Assembly (NCBI GenBank): GCA_031286095.1 | Contig: JAITUY010000055.1 | Location: forward strand, 1 to 38,474 | Reading direction: 5' to 3' | Source of the DNA: Treponema sp. | Lineage (GTDB): Bacteria; Spirochaetota; Spirochaetia; Treponematales; Breznakiellaceae | Length of the DNA stretch: 38,474 nt | Shown: one piece after another, positions 16,307-25,123 of the stretch | Numbering within the stretch: position 1 is the stretch's first letter | Layout of the letters: each line of letters starts with the position of its first letter | Notes under the pieces: generated by a model | What the model was told of the DNA's origin: nothing | Databases searched by the model: none | The model's input: only the letters and a program-made list of their open reading frames with translations | Position numbers and translations under genes: made by a program

Positions 16307-17731
16307 ATGCCGAAAGAGTATGAATACAATGTACCTCTTTCTAAGATTTTATTGCAGTCTGATGGAAAGAGCATTAATACAACAAATATAGGAATAATAC
16401 TTGAGGAAGATGTCCCTGTTTTTTGTAAAAACAAGAAAGCGCAAAAATACAGGCTTATGCCTTTTAAAACTTTGTATTCAGCCAATAATAATTTTTGGCG
16501 GCAGGATACGGGCTGGGATTTTTTCCTGACAAGGGAAACGCTGGATAAATTAAAAGAAAAAAATATAATTGAGCCGGATGATTCTGAACCAGAAGACGCA
16601 AAAAAGATTGAAAGCGCTCCGCAAAAACCCGCTGTTGTTCCGGGCTTTGGAGACGACTATAAAGTCATTGAAGTCATGTCAACTGCGGAAAAAATAAAAT
16701 GTCTTAATGACATTAAGCATAAAATGGAAGACCTTGTTTCCAAGAAAACAAGGGATAAATCGACGGTTACCAATGTTATGGTAAACGGCACGAGAGACGC
16801 CGTTATGATAAATCATTCGGCTATAAAAGATGTTTCTAACCTTTTGGACTCTGAAGCAAAAAAGAAGACTCAGACGCTTGTATATACTACTCATGAAATG
16901 GTAAGGTCGTACACCGAGCTTATTTCCCAGAATATTTTTGACGATGAATTAATGAAAAGACTTGTTGAAAAATCCAATGGTATGATAGTCCAGCACATGA
17001 CTAGGGTATATCTTAACGGGGTCGCCTTTCTTGCCTATTATAATAAATTTGTTTCAAATAGGGCGGCTATTATTAATATGAGAAAAACATTGAACGCGAA
17101 GTACCGTCAATATTATCAGAATCTGCTCCCCTACATTTCCATTGATGATATAGTTTTGGAACGGGTTTTCCAAAAAGGTATGATACCGGTTCCTTCCGAT
17201 CTTTTTGTTAAGTGGGCTGTCGGTTTTTTAATTCACGATATTGGAAAAGCGGACACAGTGGATTATCATGAAAGCGAAGCTTCTTTTGAGCCTAGTATTG
17301 TATATGAGCACGTCAAACTTGGTTACAATTCAGTTGTCAGCAAAACGAATTACCCGAAGGAAGCAAGTCTTATTACCGGTTATCATCATGAATATTATGG
17401 TAATCCCCAAGGTTACGGTTATTTTCGTGATCACCTTGAACATTATCAAAAAGCCAATCCGCAAGTTAAACCTGGGTATTGCATAACTTTTGATCTTGAC
17501 TCTATATTGGACTGTAATGCCCTTGCTTATTTTCCTGCAAAGATTCTGGAAATAGTCGATGTTTATGACAGCGTTACTGACCCTAACCGCGTTTACCACA
17601 AGGCGCTTAACTCCGAAGAAGCGCTTGTTATGATGCGCGATGAATTTATTATCAAGAGTCCAAAAATTGATCCCATACTTTTTGAATTGTTTACCAGTTT
17701 TCTGCAAGGTAGAAAGAGCAAGGCTAAATAG
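16307..17731 (+). CDS. HD-domain phosphohydrolase, HD-GYP-like
   Basis: 474 residues. The C-terminal half is a metal-dependent HD domain of the c-di-GMP phosphodiesterase type. It has His310-Asp311 in FLIHDIGKAD, His335 in YEHVKLG, His360-His361 in GYHHEYYGNPQGYG (in the position of the family's GYP segment) and Asp in KILEIVDVYDSVTDP. The N-terminal 120 residues (MPKEYEYNVPLSKILLQSDG) match nothing I know; a helical linker follows. Probable role: hydrolysis of a cyclic dinucleotide in spirochete signalling, which is inference since the canonical GYP is not exact. No Shine-Dalgarno precedes ATG 16,307 and a promoter sits directly on it. Confidence 0.85.
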   Translation: MPKEYEYNVPLSKILLQSDGKSINTTNIGIILEEDVPVFCKNKKAQKYRLMPFKTLYSANNNFWRQDTGWDFFLTRETLDKLKEKNIIEPDDSEPEDAKKIESAPQKPAVVPGFGDDYKVIEVMSTAEKIKCLNDIKHKMEDLVSKKTRDKSTVTNVMVNGTRDAVMINHSAIKDVSNLLDSEAKKKTQTLVYTTHEMVRSYTELISQNIFDDELMKRLVEKSNGMIVQHMTRVYLNGVAFLAYYNKFVSNRAAIINMRKTLNAKYRQYYQNLLPYISIDDIVLERVFQKGMIPVPSDLFVKWAVGFLIHDIGKADTVDYHESEASFEPSIVYEHVKLGYNSVVSKTNYPKEASLITGYHHEYYGNPQGYGYFRDHLEHYQKANPQVKPGYCITFDLDSILDCNALAYFPAKILEIVDVYDSVTDPNRVYHKALNSEEALVMMRDEFIIKSPKIDPILFELFTSFLQGRKSKAK

Positions 17732-17771
17732 CCGGCTTGCAGTTACAGGGAATATTTTTTGCTTTCAAAAT

Positions 17772-17926
17772 TGGACTTGTTCGGCAACTGCGACCTTCGG
17801 TTCGAGTTGGTTGTCTCATGGTCAGTTACGCTAACCAGTCCGGCACTTTTTCGGGTTAAAGCAAGCTTTAGTCCTGCAAAAACCGCAAGACTGTGAGACA
17901 AACAACCGGGTTGTCTCACAAGTCCA
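17772..17926. repeat. Family A repeat, copy 3 (both ends intact)
   Basis: A 155-bp element bounded by a perfect 9-bp inverted repeat, TGGACTTGT (17,772-17,780) and ACAAGTCCA (17,918-17,926). Inside are the modules GCGACCTTCGGTTCG, GGTCAGTTACGCTAACC, AAGCAAGCTTTAGTCCTGC and a terminal hairpin GTGAGACAA/TTGTCTCAC. It separates the convergent HD-domain and ABC-F genes, so a bidirectional terminator role is plausible. Confidence 0.8.
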
Positions 17927-17938
17927 TTATATATTTTT

Positions 17939-19903
17939 TTACCGCGTTAAGGCGGACGCCGCCTCTTCCCACTCCGCTGTTTTAGCCTCAATTGCCGCAG
18001 TACACTCGTCAAGTTTGATTTTAACCGACTTCGCCCTTTGCCCATCCGAATATACTTCCGGCAGGGAAAGTTCCGTCTCGAGGGCGGTTTTAGTTTTTTC
18101 AAGTTCTTCCAGAGTTTTTAAAAGTTCAGCTTCCCGCCGTTCCAATCTGCGTACAACGGTCTGTCTCTGTTTGTCAGCCGCCCGCTTTTCGGCGGAAGTA
18201 ACCTCGCCGTTAGCCGCTTTTTCCGCGCGCGGCGCTTTAGGCGCGCCGTTTTCCGCTTTTTCGCTGTTTATTCTGTCCAGATAGTACGCGTAGTTGCCGT
18301 AGAACAGCCGCGCGCGGGCCTCATTGCCGCCCGTAAGTTCCAAAGTTTTGGTGGAAAGCGCTTCCATAAAAGAGCGGTCATGCGAAACAAAGATTATAGT
18401 TCCGCCGAAATTGGCAAGCGCGTCCAAAAGTATATCCTTCGATGTAAGATCGAGATGATTTGTAGGCTCGTCAAGGATAAGAAGATTGAGAGGTTTTAAC
18501 AGCATTTTTAAAAGCGCAAGACGGCTTCTTTCGCCGCCGCTTAACACGGAAACGCTTTTGTAAACATCATCGCCGCGGAATAAGAATGCGCCCAGCATGT
18601 CGCGTAACTTGGGAATAAGATGAATAGGCGCTCCCGCTTCCATGAATTCCAGAATCTGCGTATTTTCGGCGTGTGTAAAATTTGCCGCGTCCGCCTGCTC
18701 TTCGGCTGACGTTTGCGAAAAATAACCGGCGCTAATGCCCGAGCCGTACTTAACCGCGCCTTCAAAATTTTTATCTTCCCCCGCGATAATGCGCAAAAGG
18801 GTGCTTTTTCCGGCTCCGTTGGGACCCGCCACTACAAGCCTTTCTCCCGCTGAAAGACAAAGATCAATGCCGGAAAGAACCCTGTGTTCGCCGTAACATT
18901 TCCCGATGCCTTCCAGCGTCAGCGCGATATTCCCCGAATGGGGCGGGGGCGGAAAACTGATATTTATCTTTTTTAAAGATTCCGGTATTTCAATACGTTC
19001 AATTTTTTCAAGGCGCTTAATTAATTCCTGAGCGAAAGCCGCCTTGTTCGCCTTGTAACGGAAACGGCGGATAAGCGCCTCCGTTTTGGTAATTTCTTCC
19101 TGCTGTTCTTCATAGCGTTTAACAAGAGAGGAAAGTTCAGTCTTGCGCGTTTTTTCGTAGGCGCTGTAATTTCCAGCATAGCGTTTCAAGTTTCCCTGAA
19201 ACAGCTCGTACACTTCGTTAACGCAGACGTCTAGAAAATACCTGTCGTGCGAAACAAGAAGATAACCGCCGGAAAAAGTTTCCAGCCATTTTTCCAGCCA
19301 TGATCTCGCCTCAATATCAAGGTAATTTGTCGGCTCGTCCAAAAGCAGAATGTCCGGTTTTTCCAGAAGAACTTTCGCAAGGGCGATCCTCATTTGCCAG
19401 CCGCCTGAAAATTCCCCTGTATCTCGGTTTATGTCGCCTGATGAAAAACCAAGACCAGAAAGAACGCTTGAAATCGCTGACTCCCTTCTGTAGTAGCCTG
19501 AATTTTCGATCTGTTCCTGAAGATTATGATGTTCCTCAATTAAAGATTGAGTTGACGAATCGCCGTCCTTTGACTTTTCAAGCAGTTTTCCAGTTTCCTC
19601 AAGCCGTTCAAGCAGATTGTGAACAAAGCCGAAGGCGGCTTCCGCTTCGCCGCGGAGACTGCTTCCCCTGTGGACAATGCCTGACTGCGGAAGATAAGAA
19701 ATACGCGTTCCTTTTTGTACAGCCCTGTCCCCCGAGTCGGCGCTCATACCGCCGGAGATTATTTTTATCAATGTTGATTTTCCGCAACCGTTAGCCCCAG
19801 TCAGGCAGGCGCGCGTTCCGGCGGCAAGGCGCAAGTTTATGTTTTTCAGGATATCCCTGTCGCCGAAGGCGAGGGAAACGCCGGAAAACTGGACAAACGC
19901 CAT
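17939..19903 (-). CDS. ABC-F family ATPase (ribosome-associated type)
   Basis: 654-residue soluble protein with two ABC domains and no membrane part, the ABC-F layout. First domain: Walker A GANGCGKST (36-44), signature FSGGWQMR, Walker B ILLLDEPTNYLD. Second: GPNGAGKST, LSGGERSR, LLILDEPTNHLD. The linker between them is rich in charged residues (TRKTELSSLVKRYEEQQEEI), and the C-terminal 80 residues form a coiled coil (RRLERREAELLKTLEELEKT), as in Uup/YheS/YdiF-type members. These act on translating ribosomes; the exact subgroup is not decided here. It lies 2 bp behind the SH3 lipoprotein gene, so the two probably form an operon. Confidence 0.93.
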   Translation of the reverse strand: MAFVQFSGVSLAFGDRDILKNINLRLAAGTRACLTGANGCGKSTLIKIISGGMSADSGDRAVQKGTRISYLPQSGIVHRGSSLRGEAEAAFGFVHNLLERLEETGKLLEKSKDGDSSTQSLIEEHHNLQEQIENSGYYRRESAISSVLSGLGFSSGDINRDTGEFSGGWQMRIALAKVLLEKPDILLLDEPTNYLDIEARSWLEKWLETFSGGYLLVSHDRYFLDVCVNEVYELFQGNLKRYAGNYSAYEKTRKTELSSLVKRYEEQQEEITKTEALIRRFRYKANKAAFAQELIKRLEKIERIEIPESLKKINISFPPPPHSGNIALTLEGIGKCYGEHRVLSGIDLCLSAGERLVVAGPNGAGKSTLLRIIAGEDKNFEGAVKYGSGISAGYFSQTSAEEQADAANFTHAENTQILEFMEAGAPIHLIPKLRDMLGAFLFRGDDVYKSVSVLSGGERSRLALLKMLLKPLNLLILDEPTNHLDLTSKDILLDALANFGGTIIFVSHDRSFMEALSTKTLELTGGNEARARLFYGNYAYYLDRINSEKAENGAPKAPRAEKAANGEVTSAEKRAADKQRQTVVRRLERREAELLKTLEELEKTKTALETELSLPEVYSDGQRAKSVKIKLDECTAAIEAKTAEWEEAASALTR

Positions 19904-19905
19904 TT

Positions 19906-21276
19906 CTAAAGCGACGAATCCCTGAAGAAGTACATGACCATCGGAGACGGCGCTCTTCGCGTAACGGTTATATCTTCGACGGCATAATCGGGCAGGACTT
20001 CAAGGCGCAGTCCCTGATTGTCCAAATTGTACATAAAGCGTAAGATTAATTTTGAGCCGTCCGTAAACCTTAATGTGAAAGCGCCGTTGTAGCGTTCTTC
20101 AAATGATTGGGTAATAAACAGACCCATATCAACTTGACCCTCTCCCTTTACATCGCGCGGAATTACCTGCGGAACAAGAAGATCAAACCCTGTCCATGAA
20201 AAACCGCCGGTTTGCGTAAAGGTGATAGTACCGTAATTGTTGCTTGTAAATACCGGTCCCTGATTAAAAATCAGCGCGTATTGCGATTCTCTGCGTGTAT
20301 TTTCCTGCAAGATAAGATCGTCTATATCCGCGGAAAGGGCCACGAATAAAAGGGTGCGCCTTAATCCCGTACTTTCCATAAACTGCACGGCAAGGCTTGT
20401 ATTTGTACGCAGATTCATCTGCAAACTGGTTCCCTCAAAAATCCACGCGCGTTCTCCGTCGGGAATTATTCCTTCGTAAACAAATTCCATTTCCATGCCG
20501 GGAAGTATAATTTTCGCTATACCCGTGTCCTGACCTGGATCAAAACGGTAATCTTTTTTTAGTTCATTTATGTCTATCCGCCTTGTATTTATCATCTGCA
20601 AGTATGATTCCGGCGACCATTTTTTTGATAAAACCAAATCAAGATCGGGATCGGGGGCGGTTTCTATTTTATTGCCGTGAACGGCCTGAACCGGTCCTTC
20701 ATAATGGTTGAAAATTTTCAATCTGTAGGAAAAACAAAAACCCGTAACGCCGTTATGCGTCAACACTTTGTACCAGTCGCCGGGCAAAGGCGCGCCTGTC
20801 ATGCTTATCGGCGGGTTTCCTTCAACCTTGTCAAGGATTTTTATAATTTCTCCCGTTCTTAATCTGTATACGCTCCGCGCGCCGTTGTCGGGATTGTCCC
20901 GAATGGGGAGCCTGTCCTGTAAGTTTTCGGCATAGACTGGCGCGTAGTAGGCAAATTCCTCAGAAAACCTTCTCGCTTTTCTTTTACTGCCGGCAAAGTT
21001 AAGCTGAGAAAGCGGGATTTCGATCTTGTTGTCGTCCTTTTTATCCTCCCTGTACTGTTTGGGAATGCCGACAACCCATGTCTGGTTAATGTTGGACTTG
21101 ATATATACGGGCAAAATAGTTCCCGACAAAATAGCGGGTTCTTCCGTTGACCACAGTAAAACCCCGTACCCAAGTTTTGAACATGAGGAAAAAAATGTTA
21201 ATGTAAAAATAAATAAAAAGAATAAGAATTTACCACGAACCAAACGAACATCACGAACTTTTGCCGCATAGACCAT
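19906..21276 (-). CDS. SH3-domain lipoprotein (spirochete type)
   Basis: A lipoprotein with lipobox FFSSC followed by SKLGYGVLLWSTEEPAILSG. A bacterial SH3-like domain lies around VYRLRTGEIIKILDKVEGNP to GFCFSYRLKIFNHYEGP, suggesting peptidoglycan or protein binding at the cell envelope. The rest is a beta-rich body. The start is ambiguous: an open frame reaches 21,390, but everything above about 21,240 is family C repeat DNA. ATG 21,276 (MVYAAKVRDVRLVRGKFLFF) is given, and a TTG at 21,243 would give a more normal signal peptide; neither has a Shine-Dalgarno site. The repeat has apparently invaded the 5' end of the gene. Confidence 0.78.
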   Translation of the reverse strand: MVYAAKVRDVRLVRGKFLFFLFIFTLTFFSSCSKLGYGVLLWSTEEPAILSGTILPVYIKSNINQTWVVGIPKQYREDKKDDNKIEIPLSQLNFAGSKRKARRFSEEFAYYAPVYAENLQDRLPIRDNPDNGARSVYRLRTGEIIKILDKVEGNPPISMTGAPLPGDWYKVLTHNGVTGFCFSYRLKIFNHYEGPVQAVHGNKIETAPDPDLDLVLSKKWSPESYLQMINTRRIDINELKKDYRFDPGQDTGIAKIILPGMEMEFVYEGIIPDGERAWIFEGTSLQMNLRTNTSLAVQFMESTGLRRTLLFVALSADIDDLILQENTRRESQYALIFNQGPVFTSNNYGTITFTQTGGFSWTGFDLLVPQVIPRDVKGEGQVDMGLFITQSFEERYNGAFTLRFTDGSKLILRFMYNLDNQGLRLEVLPDYAVEDITVTRRAPSPMVMYFFRDSSL

Positions 21277-21390
21277 CGTTGTTCGAGCGCATACCGGAGA
21301 TACGCGCTCGTGTTGGTTCGCGGCAGAAAATTCCCCCTCTCTGTTAGAGGACATACTCATGTATGAGGTTCGTGGTAAAAAATTAAGCAT
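21229..21390. repeat. Family C repeat overlapping the 5' end of the SH3 lipoprotein gene
   Basis: ACCACGAACCAAACGAACAT starts at 21,231, and the inverted partner CGCTCGTGTTGGTTCGCGGC lies near 21,305-21,324. GAGGTTCGTGGT (21,365-21,376) closes it. Related copies are at 24.83 and 35.95 kb. The reading frame of the downstream gene runs through it. Confidence 0.6.
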
Positions 21391-21404
21391 ATTTAGGGAG
21401 AAGA

Positions 21405-21677
21405 TTACTCAATAACCGCGATAATGTCGGTCATTTTTAAGATCAAATGTTCTTCCCCGTCAATTTTTACCTGAGAGCCGGCATATTTGTCGTACATGAC
21501 TTTCTGTCCGGGTTTTACCAGAACGGGGTCTTTTTCCGTACCCGGCCCTACTTCAACAACTACACCCTGCTGGGTTTTTTCCTGGGCTGTGTCAGGAATA
21601 ATAATTCCTCCGGCCGTTTTTGCCTCATTTTTTTCCAGTTTGACCATTACACGGTCCGCCAAAGGTTTTACCTTCAT
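21405..21677 (-). CDS. groES: Co-chaperonin GroES
   Basis: 90 residues from ATG 21,677, behind a strong GGAGG. The 13 codons above it in the same frame are not part of the protein. The sequence is classic Cpn10: MKVKPLADRVMVKLEKNEAK, mobile loop TAGGIIIPDTAQEKTQQG, roof VVEVGPGTE, then VMYDKYAGSQVKIDGEEHLI and a C-terminal DIIAVIE. It caps the GroEL cage for protein folding. groEL is not adjacent; separated groES and groEL are known in Treponema pallidum. A 14-bp-arm hairpin sits 29 nt upstream (21,706-21,742). Confidence 0.97.
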   Translation of the reverse strand: MKVKPLADRVMVKLEKNEAKTAGGIIIPDTAQEKTQQGVVVEVGPGTEKDPVLVKPGQKVMYDKYAGSQVKIDGEEHLILKMTDIIAVIE

Positions 21678-21703
21678 TTTTATCCTCCGTAATTTTAATA
21701 TAA

Positions 21704-21842
21704 TTGACTTATTCAATAATCCCGTTGGTTATTGAATAAGTCTTGCATTTTTTCAGGCTATAAGCCTGCGAACTAAAGTTCGACAAAAATGCGATTTTAT
21801 AAGGAAGTTGTTTAAAAACTGAAGCTTTTAAACAATTCTAAA
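21704..21842. repeat. Family A copy 4 with an attached family B palindrome
   Basis: The arms GACTTATTCAATAA (21,706-21,719) and TTATTGAATAAGTC (21,729-21,742) pair perfectly around 9 nt. Then come AGGCTATAAGCCT, CGAACTAAAGTTCG and a family B stretch (AAGGAAGTTGTTTAAAAACT, near 21,800-21,819). The stem bases differ from the other family A copies but remain complementary. The 9-nt spacing recalls CIRCE, but the arms are not CIRCE. Confidence 0.65.
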
Positions 21843-21900
21843 TATATAAAAATCGCAAAATTTCGTCAATAGACCTGTACGGAGACTATCAGCGTTATTA

Positions 21901-21929
21901 TAGACTTTTCATAAAATTCGATATATAAT
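21901..21929 (+). promoter_or_regulatory. Promoter of the lipoprotein-trmB pair
   Basis: TAGACT (21,901-21,906; 4 of 6 consensus), 17 bp, TATAAT (21,924-21,929). The expected transcript start is about 5 nt before the ATG at 21,941, giving almost no leader. Confidence 0.45.
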
Positions 21930-21940
21930 ATAGGTATAAT

Positions 21941-22603
21941 ATGAGTTTTTTCAGAAAAAACATAAAATTTTTCATTTTTTCCGCCGTGTTTACGGCTTTT
22001 TTTACGCTGTTTGTTTCCTGCTCAAGCTCAAAGCCTGAAATTTCGTACGGTTTTATGAATCTGGTTTTATATGAGGGAGAGACGGAGCCGGTCGAGCATT
22101 TTTCATTTTTTGTTATTGCCGACGACGAGGATGGCATCGAAAACCTTGACGAACTGTACCTGTACCATGACAAGGAACAGCTTCGCTGGAAAATTAACAG
22201 CGGCGAATGGGTTAGCTACACTCAGGATAATAAGACGTGGGTAGGTTCAAGAAGTATTACAATTCAGGAAGGCACTCTTCCGCGCGGTGTGTACCGGGCC
22301 GTACTGGTTAACAAGGGCGGTGAAAGGGGAGAGCGCCTTTTTACTTACGACGCCGGCGTCCGCCATCCCTTTCCGGGAATTACAATCGAAAACGGAATGT
22401 ATACAATCAAGTCCGAATGGCCCAGCAACCGTCTTGTCTGCTATGATAAAGCGGGGAATTATACTGCTACTGTAGATATACAGTCTTTATCTGGTTCTGT
22501 TTCGCAGTTGAACCTTCCGTCTGTAGTCAAGACTGTCGCTCTTTGGGCGGACGATCCGGCGTATTATTTAAGCGCTTTTACAAATGTGGTTCCTGTCAAT
22601 TAA
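21941..22603 (+). CDS. Lipoprotein, unknown function
   Basis: 220 residues. The signal peptide MSFFRKNIKFFIFSAVFTAF continues to lipobox FVSC (about residues 24-27), so the protein is lipid-anchored. The mature part, rich in beta-forming residues (EISYGFMNLVLYEGETEPVE, later RSITIQEGTLPRGVYRAVLV), has no motif I can name. The stop overlaps the trmB start as TAATG, so the two genes are translationally coupled. The link between a lipoprotein and a tRNA methyltransferase is probably only transcriptional. Confidence 0.8.
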   Translation: MSFFRKNIKFFIFSAVFTAFFTLFVSCSSSKPEISYGFMNLVLYEGETEPVEHFSFFVIADDEDGIENLDELYLYHDKEQLRWKINSGEWVSYTQDNKTWVGSRSITIQEGTLPRGVYRAVLVNKGGERGERLFTYDAGVRHPFPGITIENGMYTIKSEWPSNRLVCYDKAGNYTATVDIQSLSGSVSQLNLPSVVKTVALWADDPAYYLSAFTNVVPVN

Positions 22604-23259
22604 TGCTTAAAAGTTATGTGATACGGAAAGGGCATTTTACAAACGCCCAAAAAAAATCCTACGATACGCTATATGAAAAATTTGTAATTCCTTTTTTGCC
22701 GGAAGAACTTGATTTTTCCAAAATATTCGGGAATACAAGGGGCGTTACCATGGAAATTGGTTTTGGTTCAGGTTTTGCCACATCTGAAATAGCTCAGGCA
22801 AATACAGAGAAAAACTATTTAGGGATCGAGGTTCATCGTCCTGGTATCGGGCGGCTGTTATGGGAAATTGAAAAGCGCTCTCTTGAAAATATCAGAATTA
22901 TCGAACATGACGCTGTGGAAGTAGCGGAAAAAATGATACCCGCCCGCTCCCTTGACGCGGTGCACGTTTTTTTTCCAGACCCATGGCATAAAAAAAGACA
23001 TCACAAGCGCAGGCTTATCCAAAGTCCTTTTGTCCTTGTTCTTGCGGAATGTTTGAAGCCTGGCGGTTATTTGTACATGGTTACTGACTGGGAAGATTAC
23101 GCCGTCTGTGCGCTTAAGGCGCTGTCCGGTTGCGCTTCATTAAAAAACGCATACGAGTATTTTGCGGACGCTCAAGGCTGGCGGCCAAAAACAAAGTTCG
23201 AGCAGAAGGGGCTTGCAAAAAATCATAAAATAAGGGAACTGTTTTTTTTCCGCGTTTAA
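22603..23259 (+). CDS. trmB: tRNA (guanine-N7)-methyltransferase
   Basis: Methylates G46 in the variable loop of tRNAs using S-adenosylmethionine. From ATG 22,603 the product is 218 residues, normal for TrmB; an upstream in-frame start at 22,543 lies inside the preceding gene and is rejected. The SAM-binding motif is MEIGFGSGFATSEIA. NYLGIEVHRPGIG follows, and the diagnostic VFFPDPWHKKRHHKRRLIQ covers the catalytic Asp and tRNA-binding region. WRPKTKFEQKGL near the C-terminus is also typical. Start and stop of the neighbouring gene overlap by one base. Confidence 0.97.
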   Translation: MLKSYVIRKGHFTNAQKKSYDTLYEKFVIPFLPEELDFSKIFGNTRGVTMEIGFGSGFATSEIAQANTEKNYLGIEVHRPGIGRLLWEIEKRSLENIRIIEHDAVEVAEKMIPARSLDAVHVFFPDPWHKKRHHKRRLIQSPFVLVLAECLKPGGYLYMVTDWEDYAVCALKALSGCASLKNAYEYFADAQGWRPKTKFEQKGLAKNHKIRELFFFRV

Positions 23260-23403
23260 TGGTTTAATAATATCATGTAGATGGGGTGAAGGATTTTTTT
23301 ACCGCGAACTGCGTACCTTTGGAACGCTCACAAACTTTTAACCCATATCTTGCCGTTGTTTGTGATAAAATTAAAAGATTTTCATGCTTCAGGAGAATTA
23401 TAA

Positions 23404-24777
23404 GTGCTGTTAACTGTTGATATTGGAACTTCAAGTTTTAAAGCCGCTGTTTTTGACTACGGCGGAAAACGTCTTTCTTTTACGGATTTCCCCCTTTCAT
23501 TTGACGCAGACTGTTCGCAATGGTTAAAGGCGTTTGAAAACTGTTGCCGTAAACTTGGAAATATGAAAAAAATTGAGGCGGTTGTAATAAGCGGGAACGG
23601 ACCAAGCCTTGTTCCTGTTTTGGGAGAGCCGGAATCAGGAAAAGATGGATTAACAGTTCCCGCGGACAGGGTGAGGCTCTGGCTGGATCGAAGCGCGGTA
23701 AAGTATCAGGAGGAAGTGTCGGAATTGATGGGCGGTTTTGTTGATGCGTGTTTTTTCCTTCCAAAAATACTGAGCGTTAAAAATGAGGAAGCGGAATTAT
23801 ACCGTAAAACAAAACATTTTCTAGGCGTTCCTGAATATCTTGCGTTTGCGCTGACGGGTTGTGCGCGTACCGTTTTCCCATCCGAAGGGTTTGACCGCTG
23901 GTTCTGGAACGATTCCGTCCTTGAAAAACTTGATCTGGACACGGAAAAGTTTCCCCCTTTTATCCGCCCGGGAGACGCGTTCGGAACAATTAGTTCCTCA
24001 TCTGCGGATTTTTTCGGGTTTGCGAAAAATATTCCGGTTATTACTGGCGGTCCTGATTTTTTCTCCGCAATTACAGGAAGCGGGGTAACGGAGCCTTCTC
24101 ATGCGTGCGACCGAACCGGCTCCTCCGAGGGAATAAATCTTTGCACGCAAAATTTAGTTGAAGACAGGCGTTTAATGTCTTACGGTCACCCAATCAAGCC
24201 GTACTGGAATTTGTCGGGGACGATAAATACTACGGGCAAAGCGATAGAATGGTGCAAAGATTTTCTGGGGCTTTCCAGTTACGATGACTTTTATGCGCTT
24301 GCGCATAAAAGCAAACGCGGATCGGGCGGGCTTGTTTTTGTTCCGTATCTTGCGGGAGAGCGCGCCCCTGTTTGGGACCCGTCTGCGCGCGCGTTGTGGC
24401 GGGGCATAAGCTTGTCGTCTGGAAAGAGCGAGTTTGCCAATTCAGTGCTGGAAGGGATAGGGTTCGCCGTAAGAGACGTAATTAACGTAATGGAAGGAAA
24501 AGGCGTTAGCGTGGAACAACTGCACGTAACGGGGCGGCTTGCGGGGGTCGAAAGCCTTAACCGTATAAAAGCCGACATAACCGGAAAACAAATACTTGTT
24601 CCGGCGTGTAAAGAAACGGAACTTCTTGGTCTTGCGATAACAGGCTCATGTTTTATGGGCAAATATGCCTCTGTTTACGAGGCTTCTTCCGCAATGACGC
24701 GAATTGAAAAAACATACGAGCCGAATCCTGAAAATGCCGGTATTTACGAAGAGCTTTTTCTTGAATATAAGCGGTGA
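23404..24777 (+). CDS. FGGY-family carbohydrate kinase (xylulokinase-like)
   Basis: 457 residues from a GTG start behind CAGGAG. FGGY kinases phosphorylate sugars or polyols with ATP. The N-terminal phosphate-binding strand is LLTVDIGTSSFKAAVFD. The second ATPase-fold half has GGPDFFSAITGSG. GGLVFVPYLAGERAPVWDPS and ARALWRGISL are strongly xylulokinase-like, followed by LHVTGRLAGVESLNRIKADI. The sugar specificity is not determined: xylulose, glycerol or another ketose are possible. No isomerase or transporter gene is adjacent, so pathway context is missing. Confidence 0.9.
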   Translation: MLLTVDIGTSSFKAAVFDYGGKRLSFTDFPLSFDADCSQWLKAFENCCRKLGNMKKIEAVVISGNGPSLVPVLGEPESGKDGLTVPADRVRLWLDRSAVKYQEEVSELMGGFVDACFFLPKILSVKNEEAELYRKTKHFLGVPEYLAFALTGCARTVFPSEGFDRWFWNDSVLEKLDLDTEKFPPFIRPGDAFGTISSSSADFFGFAKNIPVITGGPDFFSAITGSGVTEPSHACDRTGSSEGINLCTQNLVEDRRLMSYGHPIKPYWNLSGTINTTGKAIEWCKDFLGLSSYDDFYALAHKSKRGSGGLVFVPYLAGERAPVWDPSARALWRGISLSSGKSEFANSVLEGIGFAVRDVINVMEGKGVSVEQLHVTGRLAGVESLNRIKADITGKQILVPACKETELLGLAITGSCFMGKYASVYEASSAMTRIEKTYEPNPENAGIYEELFLEYKR

Positions 24778-25123
24778 TGTTCTGGAAAAGACTTCCCCCG
24801 GAGGCAAAGGCATCTGAAAGAAATCTTTTACCACAAACCTCACGAATCAATACGAGCATAAGAAATATGTCTTACAAATTAACGCAATATAATGCGGATA
24901 ATGATAAGATATCAACTAAAAGTTCTCGAGCATACCGAAGGTACGCGATTCGCGTTGGCTCGTTGTAAGAAATCCTTGCTTTTTGGACATTCCGGGACGC
25001 AAAGTTGTTGTTCGATGAATTTTCGTTTAATTAAGATATGTCTTATTCAAATAGAGTTATATGTAATTGCCATTGACATTTCTTAAAAATAGTGAAATAA
25101 TTATTTAAGGATACTGAAAATAT
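24778..25123. repeat. Intergenic region with a family C repeat and a promoter
   Basis: Family C begins at about 24,808 (TTTTACCACAAACCTCACGA near 24,827) and an inverted part, CGATTCGCGTTGGCTCGTTG, ends near 24,967. The same unit occurs at about 35,940-35,990. The remainder is AT-rich and ends with the promoter at 25,073-25,101. No gene, and no left-hand attC site for the first cassette, was found. Confidence 0.6.
25073..25101 (+). promoter_or_regulatory. Sigma-70-type promoter of the cassette membrane protein
   Basis: TTGACA (25,073-25,078), 17 bp, AATAAT (25,096-25,101), ending 22 nt before the ATG at 25,124. TAAGGA lies between the -10 box and the start. Confidence 0.65.

Noticed and set aside
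17735-17765. CAGTTACAG behind the HD-domain gene as an attC L' box
   Set aside because: No R box in the right place and no complementary L'' nearby; family A repeat DNA follows directly.
21704-21742. CIRCE (HrcA operator) in front of groES
   Set aside because: The 9-nt spacing fits but the arms are GACTTATTCAATAA, not TTAGCACTC/GAGTGCTAA, and the sequence is explained by a family A repeat.
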